NCBI RefSeq assembly: GCF_025144335.1
Contig: NZ_CP083539.1
Location: 1,241,501 to 1,305,500, forward strand
Length of the DNA: 64,000 nt
Reading direction: 5' to 3'
Source: Jannaschia sp. W003
Lineage (GTDB): Bacteria > Pseudomonadota > Alphaproteobacteria > Rhodobacterales > Rhodobacteraceae
The position numbers and the translations under genes are program-made. This document shows positions 27,385 to 36,122 of this stretch, piece by piece (the stretch's first letter is position 1; each line of letters begins with the position of its first letter). Below the pieces are notes generated by a model that saw nothing but the letters and a program-made list of their open reading frames with translations, made no database searches and was not told the origin of the DNA.

Positions 27385-28659
27385 TTAGGGCGCGGCGAGC
27401 CAATCGGGAATGGCCTCGCGCCCGATCATCTCCTCGTAGGAGGGGCGTGGGCGGATCACGGCCCAGTCCGAGCCCTGCACCAGCACCTCCGGCACCAGCG
27501 GGCGGGCGTTGTATTCCGAGGCCATGGTGGCGCCGTAGGCCCCGGCCGAGCGGAACGCGAGCACGCCGCCCTCGGGAACGTGCGGCAATTCGCGCGCCTT
27601 GCAGAAGGTGTCGCCGGTCTCGCAGACGGGGCCGACCACGTCGTAGGGCGCGGTCTCGGCGCCGGGGGCCGGCTCGTGCAGGGGCACGATGTCGTGGTGC
27701 GCGCCGTACATGGCGGGGCGGACGAGGTCGTTCATGGCGGCATCGAGGATCAGGAAGTCGCGGCCCTCGCCGCCCTTGCGCCAGACCACCGAGGCCAGGA
27801 GGATGCCGGCGTTGCCGGCGATCAGGCGCCCCGGCTCGATCTCGATCTCGCAGCCCAGGTGGCCCACGGTCTCCCGCACCAGGGCGCCGTAGTCCGAGGG
27901 CAGCGGCGGGGCGAGGTTGGAGCGGGCGTAGGGAATGCCGAGGCCGCCGCCGAGGTCGAGGCGCTCGATGCGGTGGCCGTCGGCGCGCAAGGCCATCGTG
28001 AGGTCCGCCACCTTCGCATAGGCCTCGCGGAACGGCTGGAGGTCGGTGAGCTGTGAGCCGATGTGCACGTCGATGCCCACGGCGCGCAGGCCGGGGAGGC
28101 GGGCGATCTCGGCGTAGACCGCGCGGGCGCGGGCGATAGGGATGCCGAACTTGTTCTCGGCGAGGCCGGTGGAGATCTTCTCGTGGGTCTTCGCGTCCAC
28201 GTCGGGGTTCACGCGCACCGTCACGGGGACCTCGACGCCCATGGAGGCGGCGATCTCCGAGAGGGCGCGCATCTCGGGCTCGCTCTCGAGGTTGATCTGG
28301 CGGATGCCGTTCCGGAGGACGTGGGCCATCTCGGCGCGGGTCTTGCCGACGCCCGAGAACACGATGCGCTCGCCGGGGATGCCGGCGGCGCGGGCGCGGC
28401 GGTACTCGCCCTCCGACACCACGTCCATGCCGGCGCCGGCGTCGCCGAGCAGCTTGAGGATGGCGACGTTGCCGGCGGCCTTCACCGCGTAGCAGACGAG
28501 GTGGGGCAGGGGTGCGAGCGCCTCGTCGAAGAGGCGCAGGTGCCGCAGGAGCGTGGCGGCGGAGTAGACGTAGGCGGGCGTGCCGACGCTGGCCGCGATC
28601 TCGGGCAGGGGCACGTCCTCGGCGTGGAGCACGCCGTCGCGGTAGAGGAAGTGGTCCAT
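27385..28659 (-). CDS. lysA: Diaminopimelate decarboxylase
   Basis: PLP enzyme that decarboxylates meso-diaminopimelate to lysine. The 424-residue protein shows the PLP lysine K60 in CYAVKA, the glycine-rich phosphate site LDLGGGLGIPY, EPGRLIAGNAG, and the active-site cysteine region CETGD. The start is ATG 28659 (MDHFLYRDGVLHAED); an upstream extension of the frame crosses the repeat-rich spacer and is rejected. The promoter must lie in the 380-base spacer to the threonine aldolase gene. Confidence 0.95.
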   Translation of the reverse strand: MDHFLYRDGVLHAEDVPLPEIAASVGTPAYVYSAATLLRHLRLFDEALAPLPHLVCYAVKAAGNVAILKLLGDAGAGMDVVSEGEYRRARAAGIPGERIVFSGVGKTRAEMAHVLRNGIRQINLESEPEMRALSEIAASMGVEVPVTVRVNPDVDAKTHEKISTGLAENKFGIPIARARAVYAEIARLPGLRAVGIDVHIGSQLTDLQPFREAYAKVADLTMALRADGHRIERLDLGGGLGIPYARSNLAPPLPSDYGALVRETVGHLGCEIEIEPGRLIAGNAGILLASVVWRKGGEGRDFLILDAAMNDLVRPAMYGAHHDIVPLHEPAPGAETAPYDVVGPVCETGDTFCKARELPHVPEGGVLAFRSAGAYGATMASEYNARPLVPEVLVQGSDWAVIRPRPSYEEMIGREAIPDWLAAP

Positions 28660-28763
28660 GAGGCGCTCCGGTCGGGGACGGGGGGCGTGTAGCGGGGGTG
28701 GGGTGGGGCGTCTAGGGAGCGGGGCGAGGGGCGTCTCGGGATGGGCGAGGCGGATCGGGGCGG

Positions 28764-28776
28764 GGTCCAGTGGACC
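28764..28776. repeat. Repeat family B copy 2
   Basis: GGTCC-AGT-GGACC core with a 3-base loop. Arms are shorter than in the other copies because the outer bases (GCG / GCG) do not match the ATCG flank. Confidence 0.65.
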
Positions 28777-28881
28777 GCGCCCCCGCCGAGCGGGGACCGA
28801 TCCAGCCCCGAGCGCGGAGGCGCAAGCCGACGCCGGTGGCCGCCGGCGCGCTTCGCTTTGGGCAACATCTCCCGTGGCGGG

Positions 28882-28950
28882 CCGAGGCCCCGGCGCAAGG
28901 CCGGGGCGGAAGCGGCGCGCCACGCCCCGGCCTTGAGCCGGGGCCTCCGG
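28882..28950. repeat. Repeat family C, inverted pair 1
   Basis: A 25-base unit at 28884-28908 (GAGGCCCCGGCGCAAGGCCG...) is repeated in inverted orientation at 28923-28947 with one mismatch and a 14-base spacer. Each unit can also form its own hairpin (CCCCGG / CCGGGG). The arrangement resembles REP doublets. Confidence 0.75.
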
Positions 28951-28995
28951 GCACAAGGAGCGATGGCCCATCCGGGGCTTCGCCCGTTCGCGGCT

Positions 28996-29018
28996 CGATC
29001 AGTCCACCGGACTGATCG
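28996..29018. repeat. Repeat family B copy 3
   Basis: Perfect 10-base arms CGATCAGTCC and GGACTGATCG around the 3-base loop ACC, located 22 bases downstream of the threonine aldolase stop. Confidence 0.75.
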
Positions 29019-29039
29019 CCGGCTTCGCCGGACCGCCGC

Positions 29040-30062
29040 TCAACCGCGGAACAACTCCAGCAACCGATCCACCTCCGCGTCGGTCTTGGTGAAGTCGCAC
29101 ACCAGCCGGCAGAGGGGCCGCTCCACGTCGTCCATCAAGTAGTACTCGGCTTCCGACCGCGCCCGCCCGTGTGCCGCGCGGTCCAGCCGGGCGAAGATCA
29201 TGTTGGCCTCGGGCTCCCAGACCAGTTCAGCCCCAAGTGTGCGGAGCCCCGCCGCCAGCCGCTGCCCGGCGGCGTTGGCCGCGCGGGCGTTCGCCAGCCA
29301 AAGGTCGCCCTCGAGGTAGGCCGCCATCTGCACCGCGAGGTAGCGGTGCTTCGACCACAGCTGCGCCGCGCGCTTGCGGCGGAGCTGCATCTCCCAGTGC
29401 TTCGCCGGGTCGCGCAGCACGATGGCCTCGACGGCCATGCAGCCGTTCTTGGTGCCGCCGAAGCTGACCACGTCGAAGCCGTCCGCCAGCTCGGCCGCCC
29501 CGCACCCGAGGGCGGCGCAGGCATTGGCGAAGCGCGCGCCGTCGAGGTGGAGCGCCAGCCCCGCCTCGCGCGCGGTTTCCTGCAGCGCGCCGATCTCGGC
29601 GAGGGAATACACCGTGCCCGCCTCGGTGACGTTGGTGAGGCTGAGCGCCCCGCGCTGCACCCCGTGCACGCCCTTGGTGCCGGTGCGGGCGAGGGCGGCG
29701 CGCAACGTGTCGGGCGTCATCTTGCCGCCCTCTCCGTCCGCCAGCACCAGCTTGGCGCCGCCGGTGTAGAACTCAGGCGCGCCGCACTCGTCCTCCTCGA
29801 CGTGGGCGATGCGGTGGCAGATCACCGACTCCCACGGCTCGATCAGCCCGGCGAGGGCCAGCGCGTTGGCCCCGGTCCCGGTGGCGACCAGCAGCACCTC
29901 GGCCTCGGGCCAGCGGAAGGCGGCGCGGATCGCGTCCCGCACGCCGGGCATCCACGGATCGTTGCCGTAGGGCATGGCGGCCCCCGCGTTGGCCGCATTG
30001 AGCGCGTCCATGATCGGGGCGGCCACGGGACCGGTGTTGTCGGAGGCGAAGTTGAGATTCAT
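29040..30062 (-). CDS. ltaE: Low-specificity L-threonine aldolase
   Basis: PLP enzyme that splits L-threonine or allo-threonine into glycine and acetaldehyde. The 340-residue protein belongs to the beta-eliminating lyase/threonine aldolase family. Landmarks are the N-terminal FASDNTGP, the phosphate-binding TGTGANALAL, D164 in LHLDGARFANA and the PLP lysine K205 in VVSFGGTKNG. Its ATG at 30062 overlaps the stop of the YcgN-like gene (ATGA). It therefore ends a ribF-ycgN-ltaE minus-strand set. A role in amino-acid turnover is the simplest reading. Confidence 0.88.
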   Translation of the reverse strand: MNLNFASDNTGPVAAPIMDALNAANAGAAMPYGNDPWMPGVRDAIRAAFRWPEAEVLLVATGTGANALALAGLIEPWESVICHRIAHVEEDECGAPEFYTGGAKLVLADGEGGKMTPDTLRAALARTGTKGVHGVQRGALSLTNVTEAGTVYSLAEIGALQETAREAGLALHLDGARFANACAALGCGAAELADGFDVVSFGGTKNGCMAVEAIVLRDPAKHWEMQLRRKRAAQLWSKHRYLAVQMAAYLEGDLWLANARAANAAGQRLAAGLRTLGAELVWEPEANMIFARLDRAAHGRARSEAEYYLMDDVERPLCRLVCDFTKTDAEVDRLLELFRG

Positions 30063-30535
30063 GGCTCTCCCAGGGGCTCCTCGACGATGTGCTCCTCCCA
30101 GTCGTCCTCGGCCACGTCCATCTCGGAATGGGTCCGGCCCCGGAGCGACGCCCCCGCGGCGTGGGGGCTCTCGGGGTCGCCGGTCAGGAGGGGGTGCCAG
30201 CGGGGCAGGTCCCGGCCCTCGTGGAGGCGGCGGTAGGCGCAGGTCTCGGGCATGAAGTAGGCCACGTCGGGCAGCGACTTCGGCGTCAGCACCACGCAGT
30301 CGGGCACGAAGGCCAGCCGCGTCTCGTAGTGGGCGCAGCGGCAGGTGGCGTCGTCCAGGAGGCGGCAGGCGACGTCGGTGAACACCACCTCGGCGGTCTC
30401 CTCGTCTTCCAGCTTGTTGAGGCAGCACTTGCCGCAGCCGTCGCAGAGCGCCTCCCACTCGCGGGGGTTCAGCGTGCCAAGGGGCCGCTCCCAGAAGCGC
30501 GGGCGGAGCGGGTCGCGCCGGGGCCTAGAGGGCAT
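30059..30535 (-). CDS. YcgN/UPF0260 family cysteine-cluster protein
   Basis: A 158-residue protein of the UPF0260/YkgJ-like family. The core is CDGCGKCCLNKLEDEET followed by ACRLLD..TCRCAHYE, giving eight cysteines typical of a putative zinc or iron-sulfur binding site. The motif PDVAYFMPETCAYRRL is also characteristic. The biochemical function is unknown. The start at 30535 lies inside the last codons of ribF (11 shared bases) and the stop overlaps the ltaE start, so the three genes are tightly packed and probably one operon. Confidence 0.87.
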   Translation of the reverse strand: MPSRPRRDPLRPRFWERPLGTLNPREWEALCDGCGKCCLNKLEDEETAEVVFTDVACRLLDDATCRCAHYETRLAFVPDCVVLTPKSLPDVAYFMPETCAYRRLHEGRDLPRWHPLLTGDPESPHAAGASLRGRTHSEMDVAEDDWEEHIVEEPLGEP

Positions 30536-31448
30536 CGAGCACCGCCCGCGCCCCGGCCCCGTCGCGCTCCATCTGGGCGACGAGGGCGTCCAGCCCGTCG
30601 AACCGCGCCTCGGGGCGCAGGAACTCGACCAAGGCGACCGACATCGGCGCGCCGTAGAGGTCGCCGGCGAAGTCGAAGAGGAAGGTCTCCAGATTGGGGG
30701 CGTTCTCGCCGAACATCGGGCGGACCCCCAGCGAGGCCACGCCCCGGTGCGCGCCGCGGTGGGGGCCGTCGAGCACATCGGCCAGCACGGCGTAGACGCC
30801 GAGGCGGGGGAGGTGCAGGCCTTCCATGCTCATGTTGGCGGTCGGCCAGCCCAGCGTGCGCCCGCGCTTCTCGCCGTGGATCACGGGGCCTTCGACGCGG
30901 TGCCAGTGACCCAGCATGCGCGCGGCGTCGCGGGGGCGGCCCCCGGCCAGCGCCTCGCGGATCGCGGTGGAGGACACGTCGGTGCCGCCCTCGGCCAGCA
31001 GCGGCGCGGCGGTGACCTCGAAGCCGAGACGCTGGCCGCCCGCGCGCAGGGTGTCCACGTCGCCCGACCGCCCCTTGCCGAAGCGGAAGTCCTCGCCGAC
31101 CACAACGTGGGAGAGCCCGAGCGCGCCTGCCAGCACGTCCTCCATGAAGGCGTCCGGGGTGAGGGGGGCGATGCGGCGGAAGTCCAGTTCGAACAGGGCG
31201 TCCACGCCGATCTTGTGCAGGCGCGAGGCCTTGGCGGCGCTGTTCATCAGGCGGAACGGGGGCGCGTCGGGCGCGAAGACCTCGCGGGGGTGCGGCTCGA
31301 AGGTGACCACGCCGAGGGGCGCGCCGGGGCGCCGGGCGAGGTCGATCACGTGGCGGTGGCCGAGGTGCACGCCGTCGAAGTTGCCGATCGCCGCCGAAGC
31401 GCCGCGCGCGTCCGCCGGGATGGAGCTGGGATCACGGAACACGCGCAT
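30525..31448 (-). CDS. ribF: Bifunctional riboflavin kinase/FAD synthetase
   Basis: Converts riboflavin to FMN and FMN to FAD. The N-terminal nucleotidyltransferase half has GNFDGVHLGHRHVI with the HxGH motif, and the later SSTAIREAL stretch. The C-terminal flavokinase half has GRTLGWPTANM and the NLETFLFDF motif. The 307 residues match the usual length. The start is ATG 31448; the frame runs on upstream through the tRNA-Gly gene, which cannot be coding. FAD from this enzyme is needed by GlcD/GlcE, but that is general housekeeping. Confidence 0.94.
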   Translation of the reverse strand: MRVFRDPSSIPADARGASAAIGNFDGVHLGHRHVIDLARRPGAPLGVVTFEPHPREVFAPDAPPFRLMNSAAKASRLHKIGVDALFELDFRRIAPLTPDAFMEDVLAGALGLSHVVVGEDFRFGKGRSGDVDTLRAGGQRLGFEVTAAPLLAEGGTDVSSTAIREALAGGRPRDAARMLGHWHRVEGPVIHGEKRGRTLGWPTANMSMEGLHLPRLGVYAVLADVLDGPHRGAHRGVASLGVRPMFGENAPNLETFLFDFAGDLYGAPMSVALVEFLRPEARFDGLDALVAQMERDGAGARAVLDAL

Positions 31449-31533
31449 GGCCCGCGGGGTAGCGGGGCGGACGGGGGCGCGCAAGCGGACCCCTTGCCAA
31501 GCGGGGCCGCGCGTCGCAAATGAAGGGGGACGC

Positions 31534-31607
31534 GCGGGCGTTGTGTAATGGTAAGACCTCAGCCTTCCAAGCTGATGATACGGGTTCGATTCCCGTCGCC
31601 CGCTCCA
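31534..31607 (+). tRNA. tRNA-Gly (anticodon TCC)
   Basis: A 74-base cloverleaf with encoded CCA. The 7-base acceptor stem GCGGGCG (31534-31540) pairs with CGCCCGC (31597-31603). The anticodon arm CAGC-CTTCCAA-GCTG places TCC at positions 34-36, and the T arm is CGGGTTCGATTCCCG. The sequence is close to E. coli tRNA-Gly(TCC). It is transcribed divergently from ribF. Confidence 0.96.
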
Positions 31608-31674
31608 CTCCCCCCTCCCATCTTCGGTGCGTAGCGGGACCGGCGCGGTCCGGTCGGGGGTGACCGACGGTCCC

Positions 31675-31732
31675 TGTCTTCGTTTCGAAAATACCTCGGG
31701 GGAGGCCTGAAAGGCCGGGGGCAGAGCCCCCT
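31675..31732 (+). repeat. Repeat family A copy 5 (double hairpin)
   Basis: Leader TTCGTTTCGAAAATACCTCG, then hairpins GGCC-TGAAA-GGCC at 31704-31716 and GGGGGC-AGA-GCCCCC at 31717-31731. It lies 68 bases after the tRNA gene, in the same orientation. Confidence 0.75.
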
Positions 31733-31784
31733 CCAGCATCAATCTCCGGCGACCCCGCCGGTGCGGGGCCGCGTTCGCCGGGGT

Positions 31785-31803
31785 CGAGGTCCACTGGACC
31801 TCG
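31785..31803. repeat. Repeat family B copy 4
   Basis: CGAGGTCC-ACT-GGACCTCG, perfect 8-base arms around a 3-base loop. It lies 53 bases after a family A copy. Confidence 0.75.
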
Positions 31804-31896
31804 CCCTCGTCCGGCTCACCCCCGTCCCGATCCGGCTCTCCCGTTGCGCCCCCGCCCCCCCGCCTGTACCTCCCCACCCGAGGCACCGGAGGGACG

Positions 31897-33678
31897 ATGG
31901 CGGAGATCGAGAAGGCGTCCGAGCGGCAGGGCTCGAAGCGCGTGGGCAACCTCCTGCGCCTCGCGCCGTTCCTGCGACCCTACCGCGGCCTGCTCGCCGC
32001 CGCGCTCCTCGCGCTGACGCTCACCGCCGCCGTGTCGCTGATCCTGCCGCTCGCGGTGCGCCGCGTGGTGGACGGGTTCGAGACCTCGGCGGAGGGGCTG
32101 CTCGACCAGTACTTCCTGGCCGCCCTCTTGATCGCCGGCGCGCTCGCGATCGGGACGGGGCTGCGCTACTACCTCGTGACGCGCCTCGGCGAGCGAGTGG
32201 TGGCCGACATCCGCAAGGCCGTGTTCGGGCGCATGATCCGCATGAGCCCCGACTTCTTCGACGGCATCCTCACCGGCGAGGTGCTCTCCCGCATCACCAC
32301 CGACACGACGCTGCTCCTGTCGGTGATCGGGTCCTCGGTCTCTGTGGCCCTGCGCAACGTGCTGATCTTCGCGGGGGGCCTCGCGCTGATGCTCTGGACG
32401 TCGCCCAAGCTCGGCGGGCTGGTGCTGCTGATCGTGCCGCTCCTGATCCTGCCGATCGTGATCCTCGGCCGGCGCCTGCGCCAGCTGAGCCGCGAGAACC
32501 AGGACTGGATCGCCGAATCCTCGGGCCGCGCGTCGGAGTGGCTGCTGTCGGCCCAGACCGTGCAGGCCTACACCTTCGAGCGCCAGGCCGCGGGACGCTT
32601 CGACGACGTGACCGAGGACTCGTTCCGCTCGGCCTCGAAGCGCATCGCGACGCGCGCGACGATGACCGTGATCGTGATCGCGCTGATCTTCGCCGCCGTG
32701 ATCGCCGTGCTCTGGGTCGGCGCGCGCGACGTCCGGGCGGACGCGATGTCGATCGGCGAGCTGATCCAGTTCCTGATCTACGCGATCATGGTCGCGGGCA
32801 GCGTCGGCGCCCTGTCCGAGATCTGGGGCGAGCTGCAGCGCGCCGCCGGCGCCACCGAGCGGCTGGTGGAGCTGCTGGAGGTGGAGGACGCCGTGCGCGA
32901 CCCCGCCACGGCGCATCCCCCCGCGCTGGGCGACGGGCTGCGCTTCGAGGGCGTGCGCTTCCACTACCCCTCGCGCCCCTCGGTGGCCGCCCTCGAGGGC
33001 GTGGACCTCCACGTCCGCCCCGGCGAGACCGTGGCGCTGGTCGGTCCCTCGGGCGCGGGCAAGTCCACGGTGATCCAGCTGATCCAGCGCTTCTACGATC
33101 CCGACGAGGGGCGCATCACCCTGGGCGGCACCGACCTGCGGGACATGGACCGGGCCGCGTTCCGGCGGCTGCTCGCGCTCGTGCCGCAGGATCCGGTGAT
33201 CTTCGCGGCCTCGGCGCGCGACAACATCGCCTTCGGCACGGAAGGCGCCACGGCGGCGCAGGTCGAGGCCGCCGCCCGCGCCGCCGCGGCGCACGACTTC
33301 ATCGCCGCGCTGCCCGAGGGCTACGACACCTACGTGGGCGAGCGCGGCGTGATGCTGTCGGGCGGGCAGAAGCAGCGCATCGCCATCGCCCGCGCGATCC
33401 TGCGCGACGCGCCGCTCCTCCTGCTCGACGAGGCGACGAGCGCCCTCGACGCCGAGTCCGAGCGCGCCGTGCAGGACGCCGTGGAGCGGCTTGCCGAGGG
33501 GCGCACCACGATCATCGTCGCCCACCGGCTGGCCACCGTGAAGGCCGCCGACCGGATCGTGGTGATGGAGGGGGGGCGCATCGCCGCCACCGGCACCCAC
33601 GACGAGCTGGTGGGGCAGGGCGGTCTCTACGCCCGCCTCGCGCGGCTCCAGTTCACGGAAGGCCTCGCGGCGGAGTGA
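31897..33678 (+). CDS. ABC exporter, fused permease and ATPase (MsbA-like)
   Basis: A 593-residue half-transporter of the ABC exporter (type IV) family. Residues about 25-310 form the six-helix transmembrane domain, and residues about 345-590 form the ATPase. ATPase motifs are Walker A GPSGAGKSTV, Q-loop VPQDPVIF, signature LSGGQKQRIAIARA, Walker B LLLLDEATSALD and switch His VAHRL. The N-terminal segment carries the coupling-helix pattern of lipid and drug exporters. The gene is close to the MsbA/LmrA group by general look, but the substrate cannot be assigned. It is not operonic with another gene, and downstream merF begins 46 bases after its stop. Confidence 0.88.
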   Translation: MAEIEKASERQGSKRVGNLLRLAPFLRPYRGLLAAALLALTLTAAVSLILPLAVRRVVDGFETSAEGLLDQYFLAALLIAGALAIGTGLRYYLVTRLGERVVADIRKAVFGRMIRMSPDFFDGILTGEVLSRITTDTTLLLSVIGSSVSVALRNVLIFAGGLALMLWTSPKLGGLVLLIVPLLILPIVILGRRLRQLSRENQDWIAESSGRASEWLLSAQTVQAYTFERQAAGRFDDVTEDSFRSASKRIATRATMTVIVIALIFAAVIAVLWVGARDVRADAMSIGELIQFLIYAIMVAGSVGALSEIWGELQRAAGATERLVELLEVEDAVRDPATAHPPALGDGLRFEGVRFHYPSRPSVAALEGVDLHVRPGETVALVGPSGAGKSTVIQLIQRFYDPDEGRITLGGTDLRDMDRAAFRRLLALVPQDPVIFAASARDNIAFGTEGATAAQVEAAARAAAAHDFIAALPEGYDTYVGERGVMLSGGQKQRIAIARAILRDAPLLLLDEATSALDAESERAVQDAVERLAEGRTTIIVAHRLATVKAADRIVVMEGGRIAATGTHDELVGQGGLYARLARLQFTEGLAAE

Positions 33679-33724
33679 TCGCGCCGCGCTCGCGCGCGGG
33701 GCGCGGGCGTGACAGGCTGCCCGG

Positions 33725-33943
33725 ATGACCAACCCGCTCCTCGCCGTCGGCCTAGGAGGCTCCGCGCTCGCCGCCCTCTGCTGCGCGACGCCGCTGCTGC
33801 CGGCCGTGCTGGCCGCCGTGGGGGCGGGCGGGTTGACCGGCGTGCTCTACCGCGACGCGGTGCTCCTGCCCGTGCTCGCCTTCTTCCTCGCCCTCGCCGG
33901 AGTGGCCCTGTGGCTGAAGCACCGACGCTCCGCTCGCAGCTGA
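33725..33943 (+). CDS. merF: MerF-like mercury transport protein
   Basis: A 72-residue membrane protein with two helices. The ALCCATPLLP motif near residue 17 supplies the paired cysteines that MerF uses to take up Hg(II) from the periplasm. The second half, LTGVLYRDAVLLPVLAFFLAL, follows the MerF pattern of a short loop then a helix ending in basic residues. MerF normally has a second cysteine pair in its cytoplasmic part, which is missing here, so capacity is uncertain. The end of the gene overlaps the next gene by 34 bases. No merA, merR, merT or merP is present in the window. Confidence 0.75.
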   Translation: MTNPLLAVGLGGSALAALCCATPLLPAVLAAVGAGGLTGVLYRDAVLLPVLAFFLALAGVALWLKHRRSARS

Positions 33944-34125
33944 CCTGCCCCGAATGCGGCCATTCGGGCGAGGAGCGCATGCCCACCGACGCCTGCGCGT
34001 TCTTCCACGAATGCCGCGGCTGCGGCGCGGTGCTGCGCCCGCTGCCGGGCGACTGCTGCGTGTTCTGCTCCTACGGCTCGGTTCCCTGCCCGCCGGTGCA
34101 GGCGGGCAGCGGCTGCCGCGGCTGA
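33910..34125 (+). CDS. GDCCVxC domain protein (MerF-associated)
   Basis: A 71-residue cysteine-rich protein. An N-terminal zinc-ribbon-like part has CPECGHSGEE and CRGCGAVL. The C-terminal motif GDCCVFCSYGSVPCPPVQ is the signature of the GDCCVxC family, in which some members carry selenocysteine; here all positions are Cys codons. The start is a GTG at 33910 with GGAG seven bases upstream, inside merF, so the two are translationally coupled. The family often sits next to MerF. A function as a cytoplasmic mercury acceptor or metal-thiol protein is inferred from that association. Confidence 0.8.
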   Translation: MAEAPTLRSQLTCPECGHSGEERMPTDACAFFHECRGCGAVLRPLPGDCCVFCSYGSVPCPPVQAGSGCRG

Positions 34126-34225
34126 GACACGACGCCGCAGCGTCGCGCTTGAACGCGTGGCGCCGTTTCGACAGTCTCGCCCGAAACCGGGGAGGGAGCC
34201 CCGGACCGCACGGGAGGACGGGACC

Positions 34226-36112
34226 ATGGCGAGCTTCGCCAACAAGCAGGACATTCTCGACATCGAGGCCGCCGAGCCGTGGGAGACGGTGCAGCCCGCC
34301 CGGACGCTCTGGCAGCTCCTGTCGCAGACCGCCGACGCCCACGGGGACCGCCCCGCGCTGAGCTACCAGCTGTTCTCGGGGCCCGCCGACCCGGCCGAGA
34401 CGCTGACTTGGAACGAGTTGCGCGGCCGCGTGGCGCAGACCGCCAACCTCCTGCGCAAGCTCGGCGTGGGCGAGCGCGACGTGGTGGCCTACGTGCTGCC
34501 CAACTGCACCGAGACCGCCACCGTGCTGCTGGGCGGGACGGTCGCGGGCATCGCAGCCCCCATCAACCCGCTCTTGGAGCCCGAGCAGATCGGCTCGATC
34601 CTGCGCGAGACGGGGGCCAAGGTCGTCGTCACCCTGCGGGCCTTTCCCAAGACCGACGTGGCCCAGAAGGTCGCCGCCGCGGTGCGCCTGGCCCCGAACG
34701 TCGAGCACGTGCTGGAGGTGGACCTCCACCGCTACCTGACGGGCCTCAAGAAGCTCGTGGTGCCCCTGATCCGGCCCAAGAACCCCGTGACGCACCGCGC
34801 CACGGTGCACGACTTCGCCAAGGAGGTGGCCAAGCAGCCCACCCAGCTCGCCTTCGAGGACGGCGGGGCCGACCGCGTCGCGGCCTACTTCCACACCGGC
34901 GGCACCACGGGCATGCCCAAGGTGGCGCAGCACACCTACGAGGGCATGATCTACAACGGCTGGATCGGCCACCGCCTCCTGTTCTCCGAGCAGGACGTGG
35001 TGATGTGCCCGCTGCCCCTGTTCCACGTCTTCGCCTGCCACGTGATCCTGATGGCGATGGTCGCCTCGGGCGCGCACGTCGTCTTCCCGACGCCGCAGGG
35101 CTACCGGGGCGAGGGCGTGTTCGACAACATGTGGAAGCTGATCGAGCGCTACCGCGTCACCTTCCTGATCACCGTGCCCACGGCCATGGCCGCCATGATG
35201 CAGCGCCCCGTGGACGCCGACGTCTCGTCGATCAAGACGGCGTTCTGCGGCTCCTCGCCCCTGCCGGTGGAGCTGTTCAAGCGCTTCGAGAAGGACACCG
35301 GCGTCACTGTGGTCGAGGGCTACGGCCTGACCGAGGCCACCTGCCTCGTGTCGTGCAACCCCGTGGACGGCGAGAAGAAGATCGGCTCGGTCGGCATCCC
35401 CTTCATGCACTGCGACGTGAAGATCCTGATGGACAAGGGCGACGGCCCCGTGGAGTGCAAGGTGGACGAGGTGGGCGAGATCTGCGTCTCGAACCCCGGC
35501 GTCAACGCGCCCGACACCTACACCGAGGCGGCCAAGAACGCGAAGCTCTACCACTTCGAGAAGTACCTGCGGACCGGCGACCTCGGCCGCAAGGACGAGG
35601 ACGGCTACCTGTGGATCACGGGCCGCGCCAAGGACCTGATCATCCGCGGCGGCCACAACATCGACCCCGCCGAGATCGAGGAGGCCCTGGCCGGGCACCC
35701 CGCCGTCGCCATGGCCGGCGCGATCGGGCAACCGGACGCCTTCGCGGGCGAGCTGCCCTGCGCCTACGTGGAGCTGGTGGCCGGCGCCGAGGTCACGCCC
35801 GAGGAGCTGGTCAGGCACTGCGAGACCCACGTCCACGAGAGGGCGGCGCGGCCCAAGCACATCGAGATCCTCGATGAGCTGCCCAAGACGGCCGTGGGCA
35901 AGGTGTTCAAGCCCGACCTGCGCCGCCGCGCCATCACGCGCGTCTACGACGCCGCATTGCGGGACGCGGGCATCAACGCGCGCGTCTCGGAGGTGGTCGA
36001 GGACAAGAAGCGCGGGCTCGTGGCCCGGCTGGAGCGCACCGGCGACGTCGAGGAGCGCGAGGTCACCGCCGTCATGGGCAACTACACGCGACCCTGGGAA
36101 TGGGCGGCCTGA
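34226..36112 (+). CDS. Acyl-CoA synthetase (AMP-forming)
   Basis: A 628-residue member of the ANL adenylating superfamily that activates a carboxylic acid to its CoA ester. Motifs are the phosphate loop YFHTGGTTGMPK, the GYGLTEAT region, the hinge RTGDLGRKDEDGY, the ITGRAKDLIIRGG core, and the catalytic lysine in PKTAVGKVFKP near the C-terminus. The best start is ATG 34226 with GGGAGGA eight bases upstream; the frame is open about 70 bases further up. The acid substrate cannot be predicted from motifs alone. It is followed by the convergent pcaB gene, which may or may not be functionally related. Confidence 0.86.
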   Translation: MASFANKQDILDIEAAEPWETVQPARTLWQLLSQTADAHGDRPALSYQLFSGPADPAETLTWNELRGRVAQTANLLRKLGVGERDVVAYVLPNCTETATVLLGGTVAGIAAPINPLLEPEQIGSILRETGAKVVVTLRAFPKTDVAQKVAAAVRLAPNVEHVLEVDLHRYLTGLKKLVVPLIRPKNPVTHRATVHDFAKEVAKQPTQLAFEDGGADRVAAYFHTGGTTGMPKVAQHTYEGMIYNGWIGHRLLFSEQDVVMCPLPLFHVFACHVILMAMVASGAHVVFPTPQGYRGEGVFDNMWKLIERYRVTFLITVPTAMAAMMQRPVDADVSSIKTAFCGSSPLPVELFKRFEKDTGVTVVEGYGLTEATCLVSCNPVDGEKKIGSVGIPFMHCDVKILMDKGDGPVECKVDEVGEICVSNPGVNAPDTYTEAAKNAKLYHFEKYLRTGDLGRKDEDGYLWITGRAKDLIIRGGHNIDPAEIEEALAGHPAVAMAGAIGQPDAFAGELPCAYVELVAGAEVTPEELVRHCETHVHERAARPKHIEILDELPKTAVGKVFKPDLRRRAITRVYDAALRDAGINARVSEVVEDKKRGLVARLERTGDVEEREVTAVMGNYTRPWEWAA

Positions 36113-36122
36113 GGGCCTGATC

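Larger units (their letters stand above)
28660..29039. other. 380-base gene-free spacer with palindromic repeats
   Basis: No open frame here has coding character. It contains two copies of repeat family B (28764-28776 and 28996-29018), an inverted pair of family C repeats (28882-28950), and an extra family B half-site near 28795. The lysA promoter should also be in this stretch, close to 28660-28740. Confidence 0.7.
31608..31896. other. 289-base spacer with repeats
   Basis: Holds one family A repeat and one family B palindrome between the tRNA and the ABC exporter gene. No frame has coding character. Confidence 0.6.

Noticed and set aside
33910..34125. GDCCVxC protein read as a selenoprotein
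   Set aside because: All motif positions are cysteine codons; no in-frame TGA lies inside the motif and no SECIS-like element is needed.
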